NCBI GenBank assembly: GCA_020845495.1
Contig: JADLFM010000205.1
Coordinates: 93,046 to 157,045, forward strand
Length of the DNA stretch: 64,000 nt
Source: Chloroflexota bacterium
GTDB taxonomy: Bacteria; Chloroflexota; UBA6077; JACCZL01
Reading direction: 5' to 3'
Both the position numbers and the translations under genes were made by a program. Of the stretch, positions 26,446-36,611 are shown piece by piece; position 1 is the first letter of the stretch, and the number at the start of each line of letters is the position of its first letter. The notes under the pieces were generated by a model. That model had not been told where the DNA came from. It worked only from the letters and a program-made list of their open reading frames with translations, and ran no database searches.

Positions 26446-27198
26446 ATGATCGAGAATACGATCCTGAAGAAGAACGCCGAAGGGAAGAAGGCGCTCGTTC
26501 TGGGCCTGACCGAACCGTCGATGCAGGCCATCGAACTGGCGGCGCGCGCCGGCTTCGACGCCGTCAACCTCGACGGCGAGCACGGCGCGTTCACGCCGGA
26601 GTCGGTCGACATGATCTGCCGGATCGCCCACGGCTACAAGATGTCGGTCACGGCACGCGTCCCGAGCATCGACCCGTGGATGATCAACCTCTGGCTGGAT
26701 CGCGGCCTTCAAGGGATCCTCGGCCCGCACATCGAGAGTGGCGAGGAGGCGCAGCGCCTCGCGGATGCGTGTCTCTTCCCGCCGGATGGCAAGCGCTCCT
26801 GGGGTGGCGGCCGTGGCACGGCGTTCAATCAAGATCCCGAGCTGAACGTCTGGTACGGCGGCAAGCTGGCGTTCGCGCAGTGGTCGAACCAGAACATGAT
26901 CGTCATGGCCCAGATCGAGTCCAAGAAAGCGTACGACAACCTGGATGCGATCCTTGCCGTGCCGGGGCTGACCGCCATCGCGGGCGGACCGAACGACTTC
27001 GCGGCCTCGCTCGGCTTCCCCGGTGAGCCGGACCATCCCGAGCGCCAGCGGCTGACCGAGGATGCCGAGTCGCGCGCTCGCGCGGCCGGCAAGCGCGTCA
27101 CCTCGGACCTGACGGTGACGCTCGCGCTCCAGGACTTGATCCTGGGCACTGGCCGCCAGTTCGTCGAGGAGCATCGCGACGACGCTATTGGCAGCTAA
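26446..27198 (+). CDS. HpcH/HpaI family class II aldolase
   Basis: A 250-residue metal-dependent aldolase of the HpcH/HpaI (citrate-lyase beta-like) family, which cleaves or forms 2-keto-3-deoxy acids to pyruvate and an aldehyde. Visible motifs are FDAVNLDGEHGAFTPESVDM (catalytic acid/His), VTARVPS (substrate Arg), MAQIESKKAYDNLDAI (metal Glu) and GGPNDFAASLG (metal Asp). ATG 26446 with GAGAGGGG fits better than the frame's earlier start at 26422. Length is normal. It stands alone, followed by a strong hairpin at 27327-27362. Which sugar acid is used cannot be told. Confidence 0.9.
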   Translation: MIENTILKKNAEGKKALVLGLTEPSMQAIELAARAGFDAVNLDGEHGAFTPESVDMICRIAHGYKMSVTARVPSIDPWMINLWLDRGLQGILGPHIESGEEAQRLADACLFPPDGKRSWGGGRGTAFNQDPELNVWYGGKLAFAQWSNQNMIVMAQIESKKAYDNLDAILAVPGLTAIAGGPNDFAASLGFPGEPDHPERQRLTEDAESRARAAGKRVTSDLTVTLALQDLILGTGRQFVEEHRDDAIGS

Positions 27199-27326
27199 CA
27201 GCGCAGCCTCGTAGCTCCTCGGCCTGCATCACCGCCAGGCTGGCCGGCTGAAACGTCAGGCGTGTCGCACGGCATCGTCGATACCAGTGGACCAGGAATA
27301 CGCGGGGCGAGCGCTCCCGCCACTCA

Positions 27327-27362
27327 GATGAAGGCGCCGGCCAACTGGCCAGCGCCTTCATC
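27327..27362. terminator. Strong hairpin terminator after the aldolase gene
   Basis: Perfect 11-bp arms GATGAAGGCGC (27327-27337) and GCGCCTTCATC (27352-27362). The 14-base loop holds an inner GGCCA/TGGCC pair. TTCTC follows. The rest of the 416-base gap 27199-27614 contains a 14-bp palindrome at 27492 and no supported gene. Confidence 0.75.
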
Positions 27363-27491
27363 TTCTCAGATTCACGAGCAATCGAGGGCCAGGAGGCTGC
27401 GCTCGTGACCGTCTGCAAGCGGCTCCTCCAGAAGCCACGGGCGCGGCCCACAGTGCACCGCTACTGGGCACTGCTGGCGGCCTCGAGCGTT

Positions 27492-27505
27492 GTTCGGCGC
27501 CGAAC
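27492..27505. promoter_or_regulatory. Perfect 14-bp palindrome upstream of small secreted protein
   Basis: GTTCGGCGCCGAAC is self-complementary over its full length and lies 110 bases upstream of the ATG at 27615. It could be an operator or a chance GC-rich palindrome; no regulator is adjacent. Confidence 0.35.
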
Positions 27506-27614
27506 CTGCTCGGTGTCGTCCGCGCGATAGCTGCTACCCCGCCAACACCCCATCCTGGAGTCAGTCCCACATATCGGGGACTCGAGGAGCATGGCATAGC
27601 GGGAGTAGATACCT

Positions 27615-27836
27615 ATGATTGCAAGGGTGGCGCGTAGAGGAGCTCTTAGCCTGGTAGCAGCAGCGTTGGCCACGGGCATCGTGTTGAGCCCATTCATGAG
27701 TACGTCGACCTTCGCCGCCTCAGACAAGGTCGCCTACACCAAGATCCTGGTCAGCGCGGACGGGAATCTGGTCTTGGTGTGCCATTACACCGCTAAGGGC
27801 AAGCTGTTGTTCTGCGACGTGAATCCTGGGAAGTAG
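27615..27836 (+). CDS. Small secreted protein of unknown function
   Basis: A 73-residue protein. Residues 1-35 form a classical signal peptide: MIARVARRGALSLVAAALAT, then hydrophobic IVLSPFM, with likely cleavage after STFAA. The mature part is only about 38 residues (VAYTKILVSADGNLVLVCHY and so on) with two cysteines that could form one disulfide. GGGAG at 27600-27604 supports the start. A textbook terminator follows at 27874. This pairing of ribosome site, signal peptide and terminator argues that the gene is real despite its size. I do not recognise the family. Confidence 0.7.
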   Translation: MIARVARRGALSLVAAALATGIVLSPFMSTSTFAASDKVAYTKILVSADGNLVLVCHYTAKGKLLFCDVNPGK

Positions 27837-27873
27837 CCAGCGGGCGATCGGCGTGCGCCCTACCCAGTTCGAG

Positions 27874-27905
27874 GGCGGCGGCTCCACAGTGGAGCCGCCG
27901 CCTTT
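27874..27905. terminator. Rho-independent terminator
   Basis: 12-bp perfect arms GGCGGCGGCTCC (27874-27885) and GGAGCCGCCGCC (27891-27902), five-base loop, then TTT. It lies 37 bases after the small secreted-protein stop and between convergent genes, so it could also serve the cupin gene. Confidence 0.85.
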
Positions 27906-27998
27906 GCTGGCTGACTGAACCGCAACCGTGATGGCGGTCACGCACTGGACGATGGGTGCGTCACCGAGTCAGGGGGCAACCTTCACGACCGGCTGCTA

Positions 27999-28493
27999 TC
28001 AAACGCTGGTCCACTCGGCGGGGCCGTCCTGGCTGTAGCCGCACTGCTCACAGTCGTGGTAGATGTGGACCGCCGGCGGCATCGCTACCGCGAGCCGGAG
28101 GGACGTCTCGTTCCCGACGGTGCGGATGTGGTGGACGCTCCCGCGCGGCACCCAGACGATGTCGTCCTTCCTGGCGTGGACGACGTGCCCGCCACTCAAC
28201 TCCCACTCGAGTTGGCCGCCCATCACCACCCACCATTCGTCGAAGTCGCGGTGCCAGTGCGGGCGGTTGCCGGCACCGGGCGCGGTGGCGATCAGGGTCA
28301 CGAGATTGCGCTCGTCAGCGATGATCAGCACCGCCCACGGCGGCGGCCCCTTCTGCGCGACGATCTCAGAGATACGAGTGTGGAAGACGTTTGGCCAGGC
28401 TGCGTTCAAGACGCGGGGGGCGATCGGGCCGGTCGGCACGACATCGTCGATGCGAATCGTCGTGGGCTGATGCTCGTGGAGAGTGTCGGTCAT
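27999..28493 (-). CDS. Cupin domain protein
   Basis: A 164-residue single-domain cupin. Motif 1 is PHWHRDFDEWWVVMGG (metal ligands His, His, Glu) and motif 2 is WVPRGSVHHIRTVGN (last His), so a mononuclear metal site is complete. A C-terminal pair CEQCG may add a metal or redox site. The frame continues upstream to 28649, but ATG 28493 (MTDTLHEHQPTT) matches the expected length. Cupins of this kind include dioxygenases, isomerases and sugar-binding regulators; the reaction is unknown. Monocistronic. Confidence 0.85.
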   Translation of the reverse strand: MTDTLHEHQPTTIRIDDVVPTGPIAPRVLNAAWPNVFHTRISEIVAQKGPPPWAVLIIADERNLVTLIATAPGAGNRPHWHRDFDEWWVVMGGQLEWELSGGHVVHARKDDIVWVPRGSVHHIRTVGNETSLRLAVAMPPAVHIYHDCEQCGYSQDGPAEWTSV

Positions 28494-28676
28494 TGGGCGT
28501 GCGCTCCGGGTCGTGCTCGGGCGCGTGGACGTCTGACGCCCGAGCGGATGTTGGGCCGGCCGGCGCGTGGCCGTCTTGCCAGCCGCTCGGCGCACACTGT
28601 ACCGCACGACCGCAGGCGAACACGCGGGCGCGCCGGCGTACTCGCCCATGGGCGCCAGCAGATGCGCCGGTGTGCG

Positions 28677-28961
28677 TCAGCGGGCAGACGGCGGGTTCAC
28701 CTTCTCGGTCGGCAGGACGGTGTTGTCAGCAGCCGGGACCGCATCGGGGGCCAACCGAACGTCGCTGGCGCGTGAGTGCTCGCCCGGTTGGTCACCATGC
28801 TCGAGGCCGCCTGGGTCGAATATGACGGTCACGCCGGGAGCAAGGTTCTCGAAGTCGACACCTGTCAGCGCGCCACGGTGAAGGAAGTACACCTGTCCAT
28901 CATCGCCACGGATGAACCCGAAGCCGCGCTCGGGTGAGAGGCTCGTGATCGTTCCGCGCAT
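28677..28961 (-). CDS. Cold-shock domain protein
   Basis: A 94-residue CspA-like protein. The cold-shock fold starts MRGTITSLSPERGFGFI, with RNP1 as RGFGFI and RNP2-like VYFLHRGAL. Residues 70-94 are an unconserved tail. Such proteins bind single-stranded RNA or DNA and act as RNA chaperones. The upstream region is occupied by three 15-bp repeats (28972-29016) and the end of the Cys-rich gene in the same orientation, so the two may be co-transcribed. Confidence 0.93.
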   Translation of the reverse strand: MRGTITSLSPERGFGFIRGDDGQVYFLHRGALTGVDFENLAPGVTVIFDPGGLEHGDQPGEHSRASDVRLAPDAVPAADNTVLPTEKVNPPSAR

Positions 28962-28971
28962 CGCTCGTCCT

Positions 28972-29016
28972 CCGAGGTGCGGTCAGCCGAGGTGCGGTCA
29001 GCCGAGGTGCGGTCAG
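28972..29016. repeat. 15-bp tandem repeat, three perfect copies
   Basis: CCGAGGTGCGGTCAG at 28972-28986, 28987-29001 and 29002-29016. The array is the spacer between the Cys-rich gene and the cold-shock gene. The stop codon of the Cys-rich gene (read from 29015-29013) lies in the third copy. Confidence 0.95.
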
Positions 29017-29324
29017 CGCCCGCCCTGACTCCCGGCCAGTGGGCTACGGATCCCAGCCTCCTCCGCTGCAAGGCAGTTCGGGCAGCAGAACGGATCGTTG
29101 CCCCGCTCCGCCATCGTCATCTCGTCGACGATCGGCGTCCCACAGTGGGTACAGCGGAAATCTTTCTCACCGTGGCGCATCGTATCTGGATCAGAGCCGG
29201 AGCCCGTTACCTCCATCGCATAGGCACAGTTCGGGCAGCAAAAGGTCTGGTCGCCGCTGATCACCCGCGTCGACGGATTGACGATTGGCGTCTGGCAGTG
29301 CGCGCAAGTCGTGACTGTCGGCAT
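29013..29324 (-). CDS. Duplicated Cys-rich zinc-binding (metallothionein-like) protein
   Basis: A 103-residue protein made of two similar halves, each with CxHCxTPIV and then FCCPNC: CAHCQTPIVNPST with FCCPNCAYAME (residues ~7-37) and CTHCGTPIVDEMT with FCCPNCLAAEE (~57-88). Each half thus offers a CxxC plus CCxxC set, fitting one treble-clef-like zinc site. I recall similar proteins being called metallothionein-like, but the fold is a guess. No signal peptide. It lies upstream of the cold-shock gene on the same strand. A metal storage or regulatory adaptor role is possible. Confidence 0.75.
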   Translation of the reverse strand: MPTVTTCAHCQTPIVNPSTRVISGDQTFCCPNCAYAMEVTGSGSDPDTMRHGEKDFRCTHCGTPIVDEMTMAERGNDPFCCPNCLAAEEAGIRSPLAGSQGGR

Positions 29325-29594
29325 CGTGCGCTCCCTCTCGCGTGGTACCAGCGTGACGGCGCTGGCGCCACGGTTCTTATCTGATGGATGGGGGCCGCAC
29401 GGGACGTGCCAGCGTGGTGAGCAGTCAGCCGCCAGTTCTCCGTCGTCTCGACAGCCAACAGCGGCATGGTGCGGAGGCGATACCAGGTGCTCGTGTCCTC
29501 ACTCTCAGATCTGCCGCGTTCCGGCGCTCACGTCGTTACGCTGGAGGTGGACAACTGTATGCCGTCTCCCGCGCCGGCCCATGGGAGTAGCGCG

Positions 29595-31175
29595 CTACGG
29601 TCGCTTTACACCGAACCGCTGACCCTTGACGTAGATCGACATCCGGCCGTCCGGGTCCGGCTTGAACTCGAGGAGCGTCTCGTCGAAGACCGAGACGTCG
29701 GTGTGGATGACGAACTGCGTGTCCGAAAGTGCTTCGAGGTCCACGCTGAACGACTGGATACGCCCGATTAGTCGGTCGCTGTCTCGTGCGATCCGCAGCG
29801 TCCCCTGCGGCGTGTCGTACTCGCCGACGTAGGCGTCCCAGACGGCCCGATTCGGCACGAAGGTGTTTGCCGCACCGATGGCCGGCACCGCACGCAGGAC
29901 CGGCTCAAAGCCGAGCAGCAGCCGGGCGATGCCTTCGGCGATCTCGACCTTGGCGTCGTTGTCGATGTTGGTCAGGACCGCCACTCCGAGGTTCCGCTCT
30001 GGGACCAGTACGTACGCTGAGCCCATCGTCAGGATCTCGCCGGGGTGAGCGACGACCTTCAGCCCCTCTTCCTGACGAATGAACCAACCTAGACCGTATG
30101 CCGTGTGCTCGTCCACGCTGGCGGCCGGCGTCCAGAGTATTTGAATGCTGTCTGCTGAGATGATCTGGGCGCCGTCGAGCGCCCCCCCGCCGAGCAGCGT
30201 GGCGAGGTAGCGCCCGGAATCCTCGGCGTCGGTGAGGAGCATGCCCGAGGGGTTGTAGCCGCGCGTCAGACGGGTCTGCGCTGCCATGAGTTGGCCCGTG
30301 CGTCTGACATACCCCTGCGCCAGTCCGAGCGACGCTGCCTGAGCCGGGTCGAACGTCGAGTGGGTCATCCCGAGCGGTCCGAAGATGTGTTCCTGGACGT
30401 ACTGCTCGTACGGCACGCCCGACACGACCTGAACGATCAGGCCAGCCGTATTGAATCCGTCGTTGGCGTATTCCCAGCGGCTGCCCGGCGCGCTCCGGAG
30501 CGGGGAGTACTCGAGTGCGCGGACCCGCCGTTCGAGGCCGTCAGGCTCCTGGCTGCCGGTCAGTTCGGCGCTCGCCGGGATGCCAGAGGTGTTGTCGAGC
30601 AGTTGACGGACGGTGATCGCGGCGGAGCGCTCGTCGTCGAGGTGGAACCAGGGTAGGTAGCGAGTCACCGGCGCGTCGAGATCGATCGTGCCTTGCTCGG
30701 CCAGTTGCATCACGGCCAGCGCGGTCACGCCTTTGGTGGTCGAGCCGACGGCGACGAGGGTGTGCGGGGTCATCGGGGTGCCGTCGGTGAGGTTGGCCGC
30801 GCCGTACCCACGCGTGACGCTCACCCGCCCATTCTCCACGATCGCCAGCGCGAGGCCGGGCACGTTCCAGGCCGACATCCGCTCCTGAACGTAGCCGTCG
30901 ATCTGGTCCTGAGTGGCATGGACCATCACCCCAGACAGGGTGACTCGCACGTCCGGAAGGTCGGACGCCGGCGAGAACGGCGGGCCGCCGGACGTCGACA
31001 GTCCAGCCGGCTGCGCCCGGGCTGCTGCCAGCGGGGCTGCGGCCGCGACAGGCGCTGCGACGAGCGGGCCGGTGGCGATCAGCACAGCCAGCGCTGGGGT
31101 CAACACCCGACGATGGAGGTGACGGGCTTGCCTCGCGACCTGGCGTGGCAGGCGAGGAACGGCGAAGCGTGGCAT
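29595..31175 (-). CDS. Exported serine beta-lactamase-like hydrolase
   Basis: A 526-residue class C-type serine hydrolase. ATG 31175 gives a signal region (RVLTPALAVLIATGPLVAA) after a basic N-terminus; the frame runs further upstream but without conservation. Catalytic elements are complete: SxxK as S145-TTK in AVGSTTKGVTALAVMQ, YAN in WEYANDGFNTAG, and HPG in VVAHPGEILTMGS. A C-terminal lipocalin-like domain follows (YVGEYDTPQGTLRIARD). Family members are esterases, D-amino-acid peptidases or beta-lactamases; true antibiotic resistance is not implied. It is divergent from glgX across a repeat-bearing spacer. Confidence 0.9.
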   Translation of the reverse strand: MPRFAVPRLPRQVARQARHLHRRVLTPALAVLIATGPLVAAPVAAAAPLAAARAQPAGLSTSGGPPFSPASDLPDVRVTLSGVMVHATQDQIDGYVQERMSAWNVPGLALAIVENGRVSVTRGYGAANLTDGTPMTPHTLVAVGSTTKGVTALAVMQLAEQGTIDLDAPVTRYLPWFHLDDERSAAITVRQLLDNTSGIPASAELTGSQEPDGLERRVRALEYSPLRSAPGSRWEYANDGFNTAGLIVQVVSGVPYEQYVQEHIFGPLGMTHSTFDPAQAASLGLAQGYVRRTGQLMAAQTRLTRGYNPSGMLLTDAEDSGRYLATLLGGGALDGAQIISADSIQILWTPAASVDEHTAYGLGWFIRQEEGLKVVAHPGEILTMGSAYVLVPERNLGVAVLTNIDNDAKVEIAEGIARLLLGFEPVLRAVPAIGAANTFVPNRAVWDAYVGEYDTPQGTLRIARDSDRLIGRIQSFSVDLEALSDTQFVIHTDVSVFDETLLEFKPDPDGRMSIYVKGQRFGVKRP

Positions 31176-31206
31176 ACAGGCTCCGGGATGGCGAGCAGAG
31201 TGCGCG

Positions 31207-31268
31207 GCGGGCAGGACGAGCGACCGGGGTGAGCGGGCAGGACGAGCGACCGGGGTGAGCGGGCAGGA
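31207..31268. repeat. 26-bp tandem repeat between divergent genes
   Basis: Two perfect 26-base units (31207-31232, 31233-31258), each beginning GCGGGCAGGACGAGCG, then a partial third copy. They lie upstream of both the beta-lactamase-like gene and glgX, in the region expected to hold both promoters. Confidence 0.93.
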
Positions 31269-31458
31269 TGAGCGGCCGCGGCGAGGAGTGGATACGCCAG
31301 ATGAGAGGCGTGCGGCAACCAGCGCGGTTGATACGCCGCGAGGCCGGCCGGCAGCCACGCTCGCGCGGATGATGCCATCTGATCTGCTGGCCTGCCTCGG
31401 ATGTCGCCGGTGCCGAGGATCGTGCGGGAGACCACACCACCGCGCTACAACAGCGGAT

Positions 31459-33618
<2,160 letters not shown>

Positions 33619-33668
33619 CACCCCGCGCCTCGGCCGTGCCAGCCGGTCCTGTGCCACAATGAGCGCCT

Positions 33669-34148
33669 ATGGACGCTCCGCTCACGCAACGACTGCTCGA
33701 TCTGCTCGAGGCCAACCGCGTTCCACATCGCGTCTTGCGCCATCCGCCCGTCAAGACGAGCGAAGAGGCGTCACGTGTCCGAGGGACACCGCTCGCGGCA
33801 GGCGCTAAGGCGCTGGTCTGTCACGCTGACGACCGGATCGTGCTGATCGTCGTGCCCGCCGACGCCCGCCTTGATAACCGCGCGTTCCGACAGCAGAGCG
33901 GCGCGCGGAGCGTCCGGATGGTGGACGCGGCGCGGATCGAGGAACTGGTCGGGGCGCCGGTTGGCGCAGTTCCACCGTTCGGGAGCCTGTTTGGCCTGAC
34001 GACCTACGCGGATCGTGAGGTCGTCGAGCGCGGCGAGATCGCGTTCAACGCCGGCGCTCGCGACGTCTCGGTGACGATGGCCGGCCCGGACTACGCGCAT
34101 CTGGAGCAGCCAATCATCGGCTCGTTGGCCCGGCACAGCGAGGGATAA
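33669..34148 (+). CDS. ybaK: YbaK/EbsC family aminoacyl-tRNA deacylase-like protein
   Basis: A 159-residue single-domain trans-editing protein. The fold begins LLDLLEANRVPHRVLRHPPV. The catalytic-region Lys sits in AAGAKALVCHADDRIVLIVV, and later GAVPPFGSLFGLTTYAD and GEIAFNAGARDVSVTM match the family. These enzymes hydrolyse mischarged Cys-, Ala- or Ser-tRNA. It starts 50 bases after glgX in the same direction, so co-transcription is possible without obvious functional link. Confidence 0.93.
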   Translation: MDAPLTQRLLDLLEANRVPHRVLRHPPVKTSEEASRVRGTPLAAGAKALVCHADDRIVLIVVPADARLDNRAFRQQSGARSVRMVDAARIEELVGAPVGAVPPFGSLFGLTTYADREVVERGEIAFNAGARDVSVTMAGPDYAHLEQPIIGSLARHSEG

Positions 34149-34250
34149 TCGCAGCCCCGGTACCTGGCGTAGGGCCTGGCGCAGGGCTACCTGGGGGCAA
34201 GGCGAAGGTCACGTCGAGCGCTCAGGTGTAACTCGGACAGGGGGCGGCAA

Positions 34251-34331
34251 GCGCAGGCGCGGCTCACTCGTTGCCTGCGGATTGTGATCCCACAGGTACC
34301 CGGCTCGGCAGGCGCAGGCGCGGCTCACTCG
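34251..34331. repeat. 20-bp direct repeat, one copy over a stop codon
   Basis: GCGCAGGCGCGGCTCACTCG occurs at 34251-34270 and 34312-34331, a 61-base period. The second copy contains the last codons and stop (34327-34325) of the SGNH hydrolase gene on the minus strand; the first copy lies beyond it. Confidence 0.95.
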
Positions 34332-35158
34332 AACAGCAGCCAGGTGACGTACTCGCGCGCCCGGCGTGGCGTGAACGTCCGGGCGCCGTAGGCCAGGAGA
34401 TCGGCGTTGGCAGCGACAAGCTCGCGTAGCCCGTTTGCGGAGATGAGCCGCTCGAGGTAGCCGCCCGTGCAGAGAATTTGCCCGACGACCAGCAGTTGCC
34501 CCCAGACATTCGGATGCACGCCGTCGCCGTGCATCAGGTCCACCCCGTCACGGGCGAGCGCGGCAGCCCGACATCGGTCCATCTCGGCATCGAGGTCGAC
34601 GAGCAGGGTCCGCCCTGGATACGGCCGTTCGGCGCTGGCGACCGCCCGAACGATCTGATTCAGAGTCCTGCCATCGGAGAGCGGGCGGTCGTACTGGCAG
34701 TCCTCGCGGGCCGGCCGATAGTCCGGGGTGGTCAACATCAAGAGCGTCGTGGCGACCGTGTCAGTGGCGGCCGCGCGGAGACTGACAAAGGCATCCTCGT
34801 ACCAATCGGCGGCCCCAACGTGCTGTCCCGCCTCCTCCAGCACTACGAGGTCACCCGGACGGATGGCACCGTCCGCGATCGCCTGACGGATTGACTCAGG
34901 CGTTACCACAGGGTCGCTAAACGACGGCGCGCCGGGCCGCCCGCCGAGCACGCAACCGGCGTAGACGACGGCATCTGGAATGCCATGCTCGGCGAATAGC
35001 GCGGCGATGGTCGAGGTGGGCGAACGAAGGGAGTAGAGTGGGTGCGTTGGCGCCGGGGTGAACGTCCGGAGTGCCCAGCCTCGGAAGATCGAGTCGCCGT
35101 ACAGGTGAATGACTCGCTCGGGGCGGTCACAGTCGGCAGATGTCCTGGCGGCGGTCAT
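34325..35158 (-). CDS. SGNH-type hydrolase
   Basis: A 277-residue cytoplasmic protein of the SGNH/GDSL fold. Block I is HLYGDSIFRGW with the nucleophile Ser, and block V is DGVHPNVWGQ with the Asp-His pair. The conserved Gly and Asn blocks are less clear (AGCVLGGRPG). Relatives are esterases, acetyl-xylan esterases or acyl hydrolases. ATG 35158 is preferred over GTG 35167. It carries no signal peptide, unlike most secreted esterases of this fold. It stands alone between the convergent ybaK gene and a divergent small gene. Confidence 0.8.
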   Translation of the reverse strand: MTAARTSADCDRPERVIHLYGDSIFRGWALRTFTPAPTHPLYSLRSPTSTIAALFAEHGIPDAVVYAGCVLGGRPGAPSFSDPVVTPESIRQAIADGAIRPGDLVVLEEAGQHVGAADWYEDAFVSLRAAATDTVATTLLMLTTPDYRPAREDCQYDRPLSDGRTLNQIVRAVASAERPYPGRTLLVDLDAEMDRCRAAALARDGVDLMHGDGVHPNVWGQLLVVGQILCTGGYLERLISANGLRELVAANADLLAYGARTFTPRRAREYVTWLLFE

Positions 35159-35407
35159 GGGCAGCACGATCGCTCGCTCTACGATCTTCGTTAGGCGCAG
35201 CCGGGACGCCAGGCGCCTGATGATGACGGCATGCTGGCGCTACTCTTGCAGTGGTGGAGGAAGGCTCATCGGCGGCTCATGAGTATAGCGTTGCTGCCAG
35301 CCGACGGGTCGTAGCGGCGATAGTGTAGGAGCAGCGACGGTGCGGAGACCCGGATGTGAACCCGGGCGGCCAGCAATCCACCAGGGCGTCGCGGAGAGGG
35401 GGCCAGG

Positions 35408-35725
35408 GTGCAGCACGAACCACTCGGAGCGTTCTATGCGCGGAAGGTCGGGGAGACGTCGCGGGAGCTCCAGTCGCGCGAGCGCGAGCGCCGACGGCTC
35501 GTCGGGATCGCCGAGCATGGGTTCATCAACCTGGAGGTCGCACTGGCCCACCAGGATACCCGCGAAGTCGCCCGCCGCGACGCCGAGATCGAGGAATCCG
35601 CGTCGCTTCACCAGGACGAGTTGCTGCGGCTCTCGGTCGAGATTCTGAAGCTCCAGAGCCGGCTGCTCTACTACCGCCAGCTTGAAGCGCTCCACGCGGA
35701 CGGCACGCTCGCCGAAATGAACTGA
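35408..35725 (+). CDS. Small helical protein of unknown function
   Basis: A 105-residue, strongly charged, probably all-helical protein (FYARKVGETSRELQSRERER, then ASLHQDELLRLSVEILKLQS) with heptad-like spacing suggesting a coiled coil. GTG 35408 has GGAGAGGGGG at 35393-35402. A large hairpin at 35825-35858 terminates it. I do not recognise the family. An overlapping frame on the other strand (35240-35695) lacks any recognisable feature, so the plus strand is preferred. Confidence 0.55.
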   Translation: MQHEPLGAFYARKVGETSRELQSRERERRRLVGIAEHGFINLEVALAHQDTREVARRDAEIEESASLHQDELLRLSVEILKLQSRLLYYRQLEALHADGTLAEMN

Positions 35726-35824
35726 GGCCGGCTACGCGGTCACTACTGGCATCCTTACACCATCGACGATAGCGCAGCATGCGTCCTGCCGCTCTGCATA
35801 TCACCCGTCGAAGCCAGGCTCTCA

Positions 35825-35858
35825 CGAGCGCCCGGCCACGCACGTGGCCGGGCGCTCG
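35825..35858. terminator. Bidirectional hairpin terminator
   Basis: Perfect 15-bp arms CGAGCGCCCGGCCAC (35825-35839) and GTGGCCGGGCGCTCG (35844-35858) with a GCAC loop, between convergent genes. There is no T-run, but the stem is very stable. Confidence 0.75.
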
Positions 35859-35954
35859 CATCAGTCCTCGTGCGCGCGGCGTCGCGAACTACCGCGGCCG
35901 CCCGATATCGCGCGGCGCGCTGGCGTCGGGGTCTCGAGATCGGGAGCAGCCGGA

Positions 35955-36515
35955 TTAGAAGGCGACATTCGGGACAGCCCGCTCGGCCGCGTCCTCGATC
36001 TGGAACGACGCGGCCGGCTGGAACCCGAGGCTGGCCGCGAACAGGACCGCCGGGAACGACTGCTGCGCCGTGTTGAACTCCATCACCGAGTCGTTGTAGT
36101 GCTGGCGAGAGAACGCGATCCGGTTCTCAGTCGAGGATAGCTCCTCCTGGAGTGCCAGCACGTTCTCGTTCGCGCGGATCGTTGGGTATGCCTCGGCGAC
36201 GGCGAACAGAGAGCGTACGGCCTGAGTAAGCTCGTTCTCGGCTGCCGCACGGGCCGTCACGTTGCTACCGGCGGCGATCGCGTTCGCACGGGCCTGGGTC
36301 ACCCGCTCCAGGATCTCCCGCTCGTGCGCCATTGCGCCCTTGACTGAGGCGAGCAGATTCGGCACCAGGTCGTGGCGACGCTTGAGCTGCACGTCGATCT
36401 GCGACCAGGCATTCTGCACCCGGTTCCGTAGCCCGACGAGCCCGTTGTAGGTCGAGATGGCAAACAGCGCGATGCCAGCGACGATCGCGGCGACGACGAC
36501 CAGGGCGATGACCAT
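35955..36515 (-). CDS. lemA: LemA family protein
   Basis: A 186-residue protein with one N-terminal membrane segment (VIALVVVAAIVAGIALFAIS) and the diagnostic VQNAWSQIDVQLKRRHDLVP followed by NLLASVKG. The rest is a four-helix bundle ending with YNDSVMEFNTAQQSFPAVLF and GFQPAASFQ. LemA proteins face the cell exterior and are often encoded with M48 or HtpX-type membrane proteins, as here: the next gene upstream (36612-38474) is a degenerate M48 homologue, 96 bases away on the same strand. The role of LemA is not known. Confidence 0.95.
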   Translation of the reverse strand: MVIALVVVAAIVAGIALFAISTYNGLVGLRNRVQNAWSQIDVQLKRRHDLVPNLLASVKGAMAHEREILERVTQARANAIAAGSNVTARAAAENELTQAVRSLFAVAEAYPTIRANENVLALQEELSSTENRIAFSRQHYNDSVMEFNTAQQSFPAVLFAASLGFQPAASFQIEDAAERAVPNVAF

Positions 36516-36611
36516 GGGAGCTCTCCTTCTCGCGACGATTCAGACCGTGTGCGCCCCTACCTGAGCGGCACTCGAGAATGCGTGGTGCCGACACGCCCGA
36601 CCTGCACGTGC

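Noticed and set aside
29595..31175. Antibiotic-resistance beta-lactamase
   Set aside because: SxxK, YxN and HxG are shared by many esterases and peptidases; the long protein with a lipocalin-like tail is not a typical resistance enzyme.
35240..35695. 151-codon minus-strand frame opposite the small helical protein
   Set aside because: No ribosome site or family features; the plus-strand frame has both a ribosome site and a terminator.
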